A stretch of 64,000 bases of DNA from positions 1-64,000 of the forward strand of contig NZ_JBNCMT010000019.1 in assembly GCF_049846925.1 (NCBI RefSeq), given 5' to 3'. Source of the DNA: Brevibacillus_H sp049846925 (GTDB taxonomy: Bacteria; Bacillota; Bacilli; Brevibacillales; Brevibacillaceae). Below are positions 36,170 through 44,065 of this stretch, in pieces (the first letter of the stretch is position 1; each line of letters opens with the position of its first letter). Both the position numbers and the translations under genes were made by a program. A model generated the notes under the pieces. It had not been told where the DNA came from. It searched no databases and saw only the letters and a list, made by a program, of their open reading frames with translations.

Positions 36170-36436
36170 ATGGGGACTGAATGGATAGTTGCCTTTATCG
36201 TCATCGGTGTATTGTTATTGGTAGCAGCTAGCAAGTCCATGACCAAGCCGTTACGGTGGGTTGGGCTTCTGGCTCTCAATGTTGTCATTGGAGCGATCTT
36301 GCTGTTTTTTGCAAATCTGATTGGTGAAATGGCTGGCTATCACATCCCGATCAATCCCGTAACTGCCGTTCTCACAGGTTTTCTCCGCATTCCTGGAGTT
36401 TTGGCGTTGATCGGTATAAAAATGTTTATTATGTAA
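36170..36436 (+). CDS. bofA: Pro-SigmaK processing inhibitor BofA
   Basis: The 88-aa membrane protein has two to three hydrophobic segments and the BofA C-terminal region INPVTAVLTGFLRIPGVLALIGIKMFI. In sporulating cells BofA restrains the SpoIVFB protease until the forespore signal arrives. ATG 36170 has GGAGG eight bases upstream; a GTG three bases earlier is possible. A diverged and internally deleted second copy of this gene lies at 40307. Confidence 0.92.
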   Translation: MGTEWIVAFIVIGVLLLVAASKSMTKPLRWVGLLALNVVIGAILLFFANLIGEMAGYHIPINPVTAVLTGFLRIPGVLALIGIKMFIM

Positions 36437-36622
36437 TTCTTGTACCCTTGCTGAATGGTTTACGTTAACAGGAAGGATACACCTACTTTTATTTTTCTGA
36501 TAGAGAGCGTAAAGCAGTCCTCTCAGACAAACTACTTGGATTAGCTTGCCAAGCCTCCCCCGATAAAAGCGATAGAGTAAATTGTTGTAAATGGTCTGTT
36601 CTCGGTGACAGGCCATTTTTTT
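36246..36622 (+). repeat. Left copy of the duplicated bofA-membrane gene segment
   Basis: From AGCCGTTACG in bofA to ACAGGCC, this segment is repeated in the same orientation at 40307-40936. The bofA part is 84 of 92 bases identical. This copy keeps bofA intact but has a large internal deletion of the membrane gene. Confidence 0.85.
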
Positions 36623-36623
36623 T
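36455..36623 (-). pseudogene. Remnant of the membrane protein gene found intact at 40418-40930
   Basis: On the minus strand the first ~35 codons of the intact gene are recognisable (REQTIYN, LLYRF, IQVVCL-GLLY). The sequence then jumps to the gene's 3' end region (CGTTAACAGGAAGGATACAC, 36462-36481). The Shine-Dalgarno of the intact copy has been lost. No function expected. Confidence 0.8.
36590..36623 (+). terminator. Terminator in the left flank of the ABC cassette
   Basis: ATGGTCTGT / ACAGGCCAT stem followed by eight T. On the plus strand it ends transcription from yaaL-bofA before the cassette. Confidence 0.75.
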
Positions 36624-36708
36624 GTAGAAAGGGGCAACAAGCTGAAGTATAAGGTATATAAAAATTAACGAATAATTCATATTTTATAAATTGTTAAAAT
36701 ATATAAAC

Positions 36709-36736
36709 AAATTGACAAATATTCCATATATTGTAA
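36709..36736 (+). promoter_or_regulatory. Putative promoter of the peptide-ABC cassette
   Basis: TTGACA followed after about 16 bp by TAAATA in a very AT-rich stretch, about 90 bases upstream of the peptide gene. Confidence 0.5.
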
Positions 36737-36826
36737 ATAATAGGTGAGCAAAGATTACATATTTTTACAAAAAATGATATTCATAGAATGTTCTCTTTGT
36801 AATACCATAATCAGGAGGTAGAGAAA

Positions 36827-37228
36827 ATGAAAGAAAAGGTTGTTAAGGTATTATCAACAGTAGCCATTCTAAGTTGTTTTTCAACTACTGTATTTGCTTC
36901 TGGGGAAGTGCTTGGATGGACGGAAGGAGAAGAAGTGAGTACGACAAAAGCATCGTCAAAAAATGTGATTTCACCAGCAGAAACAATCGAATATCCAGAT
37001 TGGCATAATGGTTATACAGAAAGTAATCCAGAAGACTCTGATACGGAACGTGCGGTGGCTGAAACCGGATGGGAGGGTGAGTATCATTACTCCCGCGCAC
37101 GGATGGTAATGTACTTAACAGGTGAAGTTCGTCTCGACAGTGGACGAGTTTGGGATTGGGATGAAACGACAGCAAAGACTGATTGGGGAGTAACAGAATT
37201 AGTAGCCAAGACTTATTGGGGTAATTAA
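36827..37228 (+). CDS. Secreted lactococcin-972-like peptide precursor
   Basis: The 133-aa precursor has a clear Sec signal peptide (cleavage near AFA-SG, residues 24-26). The mature part has no Cys and is rich in Trp, Tyr and acidic residues. Its C-terminal half (HYSRARMVMYLTGEVRLDSG, then DWGV and a KTYWGN end) resembles lactococcin 972-family bacteriocins, which also lack Cys and end in an aromatic-rich tail. Downstream permeases and an ATPase are the usual partners of that family. The assignment rests on weak similarity and context. AGGAGGT precedes the ATG. The AT-rich sequence differs from flanking genes. Confidence 0.6.
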   Translation: MKEKVVKVLSTVAILSCFSTTVFASGEVLGWTEGEEVSTTKASSKNVISPAETIEYPDWHNGYTESNPEDSDTERAVAETGWEGEYHYSRARMVMYLTGEVRLDSGRVWDWDETTAKTDWGVTELVAKTYWGN

Positions 37229-37246
37229 AAGAAAATAAGTCCGTAA

Positions 37247-37293
37247 ATTAATAGTGGTGAAATCGCCTTTTTAAGGTGGTTCCACCACTATTA
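37247..37293 (+). promoter_or_regulatory. Long hairpin between the peptide and permease genes
   Basis: TAATAGTGGTG / CACCACTATTA extended inward by AATCGCC / GGTGGTT. It is not followed by a T-run, so it may be a processing or mRNA-stability element that favours the peptide over the exporter. Confidence 0.55.
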
Positions 37294-37310
37294 TGAAAGG
37301 TAAAGATAGG

Positions 37311-38363
37311 ATGGGTAAAATCACATTTAAAAATATTCTAAGAGATGGAAGCCTCTGGGTTGCTATTTTATACGTTTTATTAAGTATCATTCTTGTTTCA
37401 GCGAGCTTTTTTCATGTAAAACAAATAGAATTAAGCACATTGACTAGAGGCCTGTATGGTGCAAACAGTTTATTTTTTAAGAAAGCTGAGGATAAAGGGC
37501 CACTAGATTGGAGACTACTTGATACTCAACAAAAGTACACAATCTTTAAAGAGCTTGAAACTACTGAAACTAATGTATTAGCAATATATTATAAAAAGGA
37601 TACTTACAGTCCTGGGATGATATCCGGAAGATTCTTTCAAGAAAACGATTTTTATAATGGGAAAAACCTTGCAGTTGTTGGGCAAAAAATAGATATGGGC
37701 AACTTTATCCACAAGAACGGTAAAATGTACTACAAATTTCATGGTAAGGATTATGAAATTATTGGAATTATGGGGGCAATGTATCAATCCAAAATTGATA
37801 CAACAATATTATTAAATTTAGACGCTGTTGATAATGGGGATTTTTCCCAAGATAATACTTATGTTATGAATATTGAAAAAGGAGAATCAATTAAGAAAAA
37901 CAATATTTTGGTCTTTAAAGATAATATATTAAATATTCATGTTTTTGATCGAGGAGACAGTGGAGCACAGAGATATGTGAATATAGGATTATTTCAAGAC
38001 TGGCTCCTTATCATCGTAATTTGCTTGCTAATAAGTTCCAGTATACTATTTACTGCTTATTGGATGAGGAAGAAATATTCGGAAATATGGATTCTCTGGT
38101 TAGTTGGAATCACAGTTCGAAAAACTTGTCGAAAAATTGTTGTTACTTATCTGGCAATAACGCTGATGAGTTACTTTCTCGTGTGTTTTATGAGCTACCT
38201 AATAGTAGTACCGTATATGTCAAATCAAGATATGGTGATAACTTATTCTGAAAATCTCTTAAAAGGATATGGAATAATCCTTTTATCTTCATTAATCTCT
38301 GTTAGAGTATCTGTAAAAAACATAGTAAAACAGATGACAGTGAAAGGATATATATATAAATGA
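37311..38363 (+). CDS. FtsX/MacB-like ABC permease (first)
   Basis: The 350-aa protein has TM1 at about residues 10-35, a ~200-residue extracytoplasmic domain with a MacB-type stretch (GMISGRFFQENDF) and three C-terminal helices. The architecture is that of a MacB/FtsX permease half. It presumably pairs with the second permease and the ATPase to export the upstream peptide or to give immunity. ATG 37311 has AAAGG upstream; an ATG at 37293 lies in the hairpin arm. It overlaps the next gene by the ATGA tetranucleotide. Confidence 0.7.
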   Translation: MGKITFKNILRDGSLWVAILYVLLSIILVSASFFHVKQIELSTLTRGLYGANSLFFKKAEDKGPLDWRLLDTQQKYTIFKELETTETNVLAIYYKKDTYSPGMISGRFFQENDFYNGKNLAVVGQKIDMGNFIHKNGKMYYKFHGKDYEIIGIMGAMYQSKIDTTILLNLDAVDNGDFSQDNTYVMNIEKGESIKKNNILVFKDNILNIHVFDRGDSGAQRYVNIGLFQDWLLIIVICLLISSSILFTAYWMRKKYSEIWILWLVGITVRKTCRKIVVTYLAITLMSYFLVCFMSYLIVVPYMSNQDMVITYSENLLKGYGIILLSSLISVRVSVKNIVKQMTVKGYIYK

Positions 38364-39646
38364 AGATGATTTTTGATGAAGTTATTGAAAGTATGAAGAG
38401 AAAAAAGGTAACTGCCTTCCTCATTTCCATTACTACTCTCGTATTATTTTTTGCCATAACTGTATTGTACATAAATTTTATTCACGTCGAATCAAAATCA
38501 GAAAAAGTTGGATCATTAAAAAATCTAGTTAGTTACCAACTTTCAGACACCTTACTTGATCCCAAGGAATTGAAGAAAACCATGAATGATCCAAAGTTTT
38601 TGCCAAGATTAAAGAATTTTTATAAAAATCTTGAATCTAACTTGGGAGATAAATATATTTACTTATTTAATCAACCCATTGCTCTGCTAGGGAATAAAAG
38701 CAATAGTGAAAAATTTAATACTGGATATGAAGATGGACGAAAGGCTAAAGCATTTTTTATAAATAAGAAAGGCCCCTACCACTCGGTAAAGGCCATTCAA
38801 ATGAATCAGCAAGCAATAGACAGTTTTTCAGTTCAGGTATCAGAAGGTGAAAATTTCACACAGGATGACTTCAAGAATCTTGGTTCCAATCTGGTTCCAG
38901 TGTTATTAGGTGCGGAGTATAAAAAGATATATGGGAAAGGTGATATCCTGGAAGGGAATTACTTGAAAAAAGATATCAAGTTATTTGTAAAAGGTTTTAT
39001 TCAACCAAATACACTCGTTTATAACTCCAATAACCCGGAATTATATCTGGATAGGTATATTCTCATGCCAGCTCAAGATTTTATTGGCTCTTTTTCAAAT
39101 GAAGATGAGATTGCTTTTCAACAGAAACACTATCTTCAGCTCATAAATGGAAGCATTTATAGCACAGGAAATGAGTTTTCGGTCAGAAAAAAACTGGAGA
39201 AAGTAAAAATTTTATCTGATTTTTCGGATACAGTAATAATTGGAGCCAACAGTCTCCCGTTGAATCTAATATTTTCGGCAATTCAGGAGAACATATATTT
39301 GTTAAGTATTATGATTTTAACTGTTTTAGTAGTGTGTATTATCGGTATTTCCATACTATTAGTGACAAAATTAAATGAAAATCTAAAGAATATATGCATT
39401 CATCTTATCTCAGGAGCTACGGTATATCAAATTATTACATATATGATGGTCGAAATATTGGTAATGGTTGGTGTTCCTGGGGTATTCATTATTACTTTAT
39501 ATATTTTGTTTATTAATATAAACACCTGGGTTTATATATTGATCATTCTAGCTTGTATTTTGATCATTCTGCTCATGTCAATAATATCGATCATGATTCA
39601 ATTTAATAGATTTCAAATTAGTATGTTTCTTCGGCGAACGGAGTGA
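38360..39646 (+). CDS. FtsX/MacB-like ABC permease (second)
   Basis: The 428-aa protein has TM1 at about 17-38, a large extracytoplasmic domain and three C-terminal helices (about 310-335, 355-385 and 390-420), the same layout as the first permease but with little shared sequence. It is translationally coupled to it by a 4-base overlap and followed 4 bases later by the ATPase gene. Similar permease pairs occur in lactococcin-972-type export/immunity loci. Low GC compared with the chromosome backbone. Confidence 0.7.
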   Translation: MKMIFDEVIESMKRKKVTAFLISITTLVLFFAITVLYINFIHVESKSEKVGSLKNLVSYQLSDTLLDPKELKKTMNDPKFLPRLKNFYKNLESNLGDKYIYLFNQPIALLGNKSNSEKFNTGYEDGRKAKAFFINKKGPYHSVKAIQMNQQAIDSFSVQVSEGENFTQDDFKNLGSNLVPVLLGAEYKKIYGKGDILEGNYLKKDIKLFVKGFIQPNTLVYNSNNPELYLDRYILMPAQDFIGSFSNEDEIAFQQKHYLQLINGSIYSTGNEFSVRKKLEKVKILSDFSDTVIIGANSLPLNLIFSAIQENIYLLSIMILTVLVVCIIGISILLVTKLNENLKNICIHLISGATVYQIITYMMVEILVMVGVPGVFIITLYILFININTWVYILIILACILIILLMSIISIMIQFNRFQISMFLRRTE

Positions 39647-39650
39647 TAAA

Positions 39651-40340
39651 GTGATTAACATTAACGGCCTCAAAAAGTCTTATTTAGTTGGCACCAAGCC
39701 GTTTGAAGTGCTAAGAGGGATTGATTTAGAGGTTAAATCAGGTGACATGATTGCCATTATGGGCAGAAGTGGTTCTGGTAAATCTACTCTATTGAATATT
39801 ATTGCGGGATTAGATAAATGTGAAAATGGAACTTATTTGTATAATGATCAAAATGTAAGTAATATGAACCATTCTGAATTAGCTAATTTCAGAAAAAAAA
39901 ACATTGGATTTATTTTGCAAAATTATGCGTTGATTGACAGTAAGAATGTTTTTCAGAATGTGGCACTGCCTCTTTACTACAGTAAGAAATCCAAAAAAGA
40001 AATTCAGGAAAAGGTTGAGCATACTCTTTTGTTATTAGGGATAGAAGAGTTAATGTATAAGTCAATTGAGATGTTATCAGGTGGAGAAATGCAGCGGGTT
40101 GCCATAGCTAGAGCACTAATTCAAGACGCTGAACTGATTTTGGCAGATGAGCCGACGGGATCGCTTGATGAACAGACCGAAAAAGAGATTTTGTCGATTT
40201 TTAAAGATCTAAACAAACAAGGCAAAACAATTATTATCGTTACACATGATCAACAAGTAGCAGATATATGTCACAAAACTTATCTAATAAAAGAAGGAAG
40301 ATGTTTAGCCGTTACGATGGGTCGGACTTCTGGCACTTAA
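39651..40340 (+). CDS. ABC exporter ATPase (lactococcin-972/LolD-MacB type), C-terminus recombined
   Basis: A 229-aa ATPase with Walker A GRSGSGKST, Q-loop FILQNYALID, signature LSGGEMQRVAIA and Walker B LILADEPTGSLD, of the MacB/LolD subgroup that also serves lactococcin 972 loci. GTG start with CGGAG upstream. The last ten codons (from about 40309) are bofA-derived DNA read in another frame, so the original C-terminus has been replaced. All catalytic motifs precede the junction, so it is probably still active. Confidence 0.85.
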   Translation: MININGLKKSYLVGTKPFEVLRGIDLEVKSGDMIAIMGRSGSGKSTLLNIIAGLDKCENGTYLYNDQNVSNMNHSELANFRKKNIGFILQNYALIDSKNVFQNVALPLYYSKKSKKEIQEKVEHTLLLLGIEELMYKSIEMLSGGEMQRVAIARALIQDAELILADEPTGSLDEQTEKEILSIFKDLNKQGKTIIIVTHDQQVADICHKTYLIKEGRCLAVTMGRTSGT

Positions 40341-40406
40341 TGTCGTCATTGGAGCGATCTTGCTGTTTTTTGCGAATCTGATTGGTGAAATGGCAGGCTT
40401 GTGTCT
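40307..40406 (+). pseudogene. bofA remnant (right copy)
   Basis: Bases 40307-40398 align with 36246-36337 of intact bofA (84 of 92 identical). The sequence then skips about 100 bases of bofA to the region after its stop. No start codon or Shine-Dalgarno remains. It supplies the last codons of the ABC ATPase frame. Confidence 0.85.
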
Positions 40407-40417
40407 AGCAGAATAGA

Positions 40418-40930
40418 CTACGTTAACAGGAAGGATACACTTCTGCTTTCGTATTTCACACGACAATGCTTGGGATGGCGCAAGGAATGAACCAGACCAA
40501 CCAAACGAGGAAGTAAACAAATGATGCCGCCAATGACGAAATCAATTCCGAAAGAGAGCGGCAACCAGTTGAACAAAGCGGCAGGGATAGATAGACTGCC
40601 AATACAAACGGTACACTCCGCGGCACGGTAAAATCCTTGTGAAGCAGGGTAAGCCGTTCCCGCCCCCCACCAAGGAGAAAAGAGCATATCTGGTGACAGC
40701 TTGGGCTTTGTCGATACTGAATAAGCGTACAGCCTGAACAGAAAAATTTGCAACACCGGTACAACGGCAAGAATTGACAAGGATAACAACAACTCTTTTA
40801 TCTGGACAGGAAAGAGTAGGGTAGCTCCGTAAAGAAGACCTCCCAGACAAACTACCTGAAATAGATAGCCAAGCAGTCCCCAACGAAAACGATAGAGCAA
40901 TTGATAGTTGTAAATGGTCTGTTCTCGCAT
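40418..40930 (-). CDS. Hypothetical membrane protein
   Basis: The 170-aa protein has about four hydrophobic segments (near residues 20-40, 47-68, 105-125 and 127-147). I do not recognise its family. The ATG at 40930 has AAAAGGAGG seven bases upstream; longer readings upstream are unlikely. It faces the ABC cassette. Its truncated second copy lies at 36455-36623, which shows that the gene originally sat directly downstream of bofA on the opposite strand. Confidence 0.7.
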   Translation of the reverse strand: MREQTIYNYQLLYRFRWGLLGYLFQVVCLGGLLYGATLLFPVQIKELLLSLSILAVVPVLQIFLFRLYAYSVSTKPKLSPDMLFSPWWGAGTAYPASQGFYRAAECTVCIGSLSIPAALFNWLPLSFGIDFVIGGIICLLPRLVGLVHSLRHPKHCRVKYESRSVSFLLT

Positions 40931-40958
40931 GACAGGCCTCCTTTTTATTTTCATCATA

Positions 40959-40990
40959 CCACCCTGTTCAATAGCAGGGTGATTTTTTTG
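40959..40990 (+). terminator. Terminator upstream of the UGDH-like gene
   Basis: ACCCTG / CAGGGT stem followed by seven T on the plus strand. It would stop read-through from the cassette. Confidence 0.7.
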
Positions 40991-41085
40991 TGATTGCAAT
41001 TGAACGCATGTAATTTCAAAAGCGGTTATGTCATCTATCAGTCCGGGTCACAATAGGTGAGAATAAAGACGAAAGGGACACACAC

Positions 41086-42141
41086 ATGAAGAATGACATG
41101 CAAACGCTTTTATACTGTACCCCGAACAGTGAAGTTCCACCTGATCTTCTGGCGAACTGGCGACGAAGAGGGATTTCTTTGCAAACAAAGCAGCAGCTTG
41201 CAGAAAATGAAGCATTCATTCACGGTCTATTTATCGATAAAAGAATGGAACTGGCCGAGGTAAGAAAATGGATTGCTACGACAGAGGCGCTGGCAAAAGT
41301 AGAGCCGATGTCTATATTGCTTGAAGGAAAAGAGATTTTGTACGGGTTGGCAGATCAGTTGCAAAGGAAACTGACAGCCGATCAGTTCGAGGTTCTCCGC
41401 CTGTTTATCTTTCCTGACGGTCAACGAGCTGTTCTCGGAGGCAACGGGGTTAGCAAGCAGGTCAACTTGCTTACAAGAAGATTAATCGACGAGGAAATCA
41501 TTACACTGGTCTGTAAGCGGATCGAAGTGGATGAGGTCGTGGCTGCCCTCCCGCTTTACCTTGATTGGAAGTCCCGATTTTTTACCTATTTGGGTGGGAA
41601 ATGTGACGGCTCAGGTGCGAGACTTGAAGTCGTTTCATTGGCACTTGGAATGGACAAGCGAGTGGGACAAGGATGGTTTCCCGCAGAGTCTGTTGATGAG
41701 ATAGTCGAGCCAGAGGACAAGATCAGGTGGCTTCAGAGAGAAGTGAGCCAGCTATTGGAAAATACGAATATCGATACAATTGCTGTATGGACTGGTTCTG
41801 ATTCGTTGTGCGGGGTTGCTCCTTTATTTGCTCCTTTTTCTACGGTTCAGTTGTATCCCGTGAGCAGTTTTCAAAAACCGAACGATATACCCTCGCCCTG
41901 GAAATTTTACACCAAACCGCAAAGTGCGTTGGAACTGGCGGATCTACTGGTCATTCTGGACAAGGACGACAAGATCAAAGAGATAAGCTTTGAGGTGTTT
42001 GGTCAAAAGATGAGACAACCCCGTATTCTCGATGCTTGTTCCTGCTATCCGTTGCAAGAAATGGAGACCTATGGGTTGGCCTATCGAACATTTGGGCAAA
42101 AGACGAACGTTTGGAATGAAACTGCTTATAATAGGGTATAA
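41086..42141 (+). CDS. Degenerate UDP-sugar dehydrogenase-like protein
   Basis: The 351-aa protein has no recognised name. The middle part (LEVVSLALGMDKRVGQGW) recalls the central helix of UDP-glucose/GDP-mannose dehydrogenases. The C-terminal ~110 residues (ADLLVILDKDDKIKEISFEV, then ILDACSCY and AYRTFG) resemble their C-terminal UDP-binding domain. No N-terminal Rossmann glycine motif and no catalytic GGxCxPKD-type cysteine motif is seen, so dehydrogenase activity is unlikely. AAAGGGA precedes the ATG. It lies between bofA and the anti-sigma-G gene gin, so a sporulation role is possible but unproven. Confidence 0.6.
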   Translation: MKNDMQTLLYCTPNSEVPPDLLANWRRRGISLQTKQQLAENEAFIHGLFIDKRMELAEVRKWIATTEALAKVEPMSILLEGKEILYGLADQLQRKLTADQFEVLRLFIFPDGQRAVLGGNGVSKQVNLLTRRLIDEEIITLVCKRIEVDEVVAALPLYLDWKSRFFTYLGGKCDGSGARLEVVSLALGMDKRVGQGWFPAESVDEIVEPEDKIRWLQREVSQLLENTNIDTIAVWTGSDSLCGVAPLFAPFSTVQLYPVSSFQKPNDIPSPWKFYTKPQSALELADLLVILDKDDKIKEISFEVFGQKMRQPRILDACSCYPLQEMETYGLAYRTFGQKTNVWNETAYNRV

Positions 42142-42176
42142 TGGTTGGTATATCGTGGAAAAAGGTGGCGTGAACG

Positions 42177-42359
42177 ATGGAAAGGCCTGTTCAGAATTGT
42201 ATCGTCTGCGGGGAAACACATATCGCCGGAATAGCCATCTGCGATCAGTTCATTTGTCATTCCTGTGAACAAGAAATGGTCAAGACAGATGTCCAGGACG
42301 AAAAGTATCCCTTCTTTATTAAGCAAATGAGGCAAATCTGGCTACGCAAAAATGCGTAA
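42177..42359 (+). CDS. csfB: Anti-sigma-G factor Gin (CsfB)
   Basis: The 60-aa zinc protein has two Cys pairs, CIVC near residue 8 and ICHSC near residue 26, matching Gin/CsfB. Gin holds SigG (and SigE in the forespore) inactive until engulfment is complete. ATG start with AAAGGTGG upstream. The position between bofA and yaaO matches the B. subtilis order. Confidence 0.9.
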   Translation: MERPVQNCIVCGETHIAGIAICDQFICHSCEQEMVKTDVQDEKYPFFIKQMRQIWLRKNA

Positions 42360-42408
42360 TCCCAGTTGCTTTGGTAAAGGTAGGTAACCAATCACATACG
42401 TACAAAGA

Positions 42409-42440
42409 GGCATTTGCTGCAAAAAGCAAATGCCCTTTTG
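42409..42440 (+). terminator. Terminator downstream of gin
   Basis: GGCATTTGCT / AGCAAATGCC stem followed by CTTTTGCTTG. Confidence 0.8.
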
Positions 42441-42554
42441 CTTGTATAAAGTTTATCCTGATCGAAAGGCTTGGCTGATGCTGATTTTTCTACTACTATC
42501 AATAATATAAGCATATGACAGATCGTGATTTATCGGGGAGAGGAAGTGCCAAAA

Positions 42555-44027
42555 ATGGTTGAGAGAGAAGAGAGGAATCCGGAGAGGCAACTGCAAGCTC
42601 CGCTGTTTGAAGCATTGACTCAGCATGCCAGGTTCCACCCGCATCCTTTTCATGTACCTGGTCATAAAATGGGTAACAGTTTTGATCGTGCGGGTAAAGA
42701 TATATATCAATCCATTCTTTCCATTGATTTGACAGAGATTTCAGGTACAGATGACCTGCATCAACCAGAAGGAGTGATTGCCCAAGCCCAGCAGCTTGCT
42801 GCCGAAGCATACGGAGCAGAAGAAACCAGATTTCTTATCGGTGGCAGTACGGTAGGAAACATTGCTTTGGTCATGACAGTCTGTCAACCGGGTAATAAAA
42901 TCATCGTCCAGCGAAATTGCCACAAATCGGTGTTCAATGCGCTCATCCTGGCAAGGGCAGAGCCAATCTTCATTGTACCAGCAGTGGATGTGATAACAGG
43001 GATTGCCACAGGCTTGCGAAGAGAAGACGTAGAACGTACGCTCCTACAGCATCCAGATGCCAAAGCCGTGTTTCTCACCAATCCGAACTATTACGGGATG
43101 GGAATTGATTTGGCCAAAATGGCTGCAACTGTACATAAATTCGGGATTCCTCTTTTGGTGGACGAGGCTCATGGGGCACACTTTGGGTTTCATCCTGCCC
43201 TCCCTCCTTCCGCCATGCAATGCGGTGCTGATGCATCTGTACAATCAACGCATAAAATGGGGACTTCGATGACAATGTCTTCGATGCTGCATATTCAAGG
43301 TTCACGAATCAATCGGGATCGGCTCTCCCAAGTGCTCGGCATGATTCAATCTTCCAGTCCGTCTTATCCATTGATGGCTTCACTTGATTTGGCAAGACGG
43401 CATATGGTGATAGAGGGAGCGAAGGAAATAGATCGGGTGCTCCCTCGCCTCGAATGGTTAAAAGATGCGTTAGGCACGCTCCCCTGGCTTAGACTATCCG
43501 TTTTACAAGAGGGAAAAGCCTATACTACACTTGATCCATTCAAGCTCCTGCTTTTCCTGAACACAAGGGAGATGGCAGGATATGAGCTGCAGTCTTATTT
43601 GGAGAAAGAACGAATTTTTCCTGAATTAATTGACCGGAACCACGTACTTCTGGCTGCATCAACAGGAACTTCACAAGCGGATGTCGAAAGTGTATGGCAA
43701 GTGTGTAGAGGACTACATCCCATACCGCTCACAGAAGCAGATACCATATTCGAACCCGGCTTACTCGCATCTACGTTTTTGCGAGAACAGCTTATCCCTA
43801 TCTATGAAGCAAACAATTTGCCGAAGACGTCAATACCACTAGTGCATGCTGAAGGAAGGATTGCTGCAGAAATGGTGATCCCTTATCCTCCTGGAATTCC
43901 CTTGCTTGTACCTGGTGAAAGGATCGATGGTCACGTCATTTCATTGCTTCAGGAAATGGCGACTGGTAGGGTACGTTTTCAAGGTGCAAGTGACCCAGGG
44001 CTACGAACGATCCAAGTTATCCGATAA
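42555..44027 (+). CDS. yaaO: Orn/Lys/Arg decarboxylase family protein (YaaO-like)
   Basis: The 490-aa PLP-dependent fold-type I decarboxylase has the Schiff-base Lys in SVQSTHKMGTSMTMSS and the active-site HVPGHKMG near residue 35. A C-terminal family domain follows (PPGIPLLVPGE). The substrate (arginine, lysine or ornithine) cannot be told from sequence. ATG 42555 fits the family's length; GGGAGAGGA lies about ten bases upstream, and a GTG at 42525 would start before it. It precedes tmk as in B. subtilis. Confidence 0.9.
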   Translation: MVEREERNPERQLQAPLFEALTQHARFHPHPFHVPGHKMGNSFDRAGKDIYQSILSIDLTEISGTDDLHQPEGVIAQAQQLAAEAYGAEETRFLIGGSTVGNIALVMTVCQPGNKIIVQRNCHKSVFNALILARAEPIFIVPAVDVITGIATGLRREDVERTLLQHPDAKAVFLTNPNYYGMGIDLAKMAATVHKFGIPLLVDEAHGAHFGFHPALPPSAMQCGADASVQSTHKMGTSMTMSSMLHIQGSRINRDRLSQVLGMIQSSSPSYPLMASLDLARRHMVIEGAKEIDRVLPRLEWLKDALGTLPWLRLSVLQEGKAYTTLDPFKLLLFLNTREMAGYELQSYLEKERIFPELIDRNHVLLAASTGTSQADVESVWQVCRGLHPIPLTEADTIFEPGLLASTFLREQLIPIYEANNLPKTSIPLVHAEGRIAAEMVIPYPPGIPLLVPGERIDGHVISLLQEMATGRVRFQGASDPGLRTIQVIR

Positions 44028-44065
44028 ACATCGGGACGTTTCACAGAAATGGAGGATACAATCAC

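Larger units (their letters stand above)
40307..40936 (+). repeat. Right copy of the duplicated bofA-membrane gene segment
   Basis: Direct-repeat partner of 36246-36622. It shares the bofA middle, the CGTTAACAGGAAGGATACAC junction sequence (40421-40440) and the start of the membrane gene. Here bofA is deleted and the membrane gene is complete. Confidence 0.85.

Noticed and set aside
42136..42166. SigF-like promoter upstream of gin (GTATA, 16 bp, GGAAAAAGGT)
   Set aside because: The -10 match is poor and the start site would fall within the ribosome binding site region.
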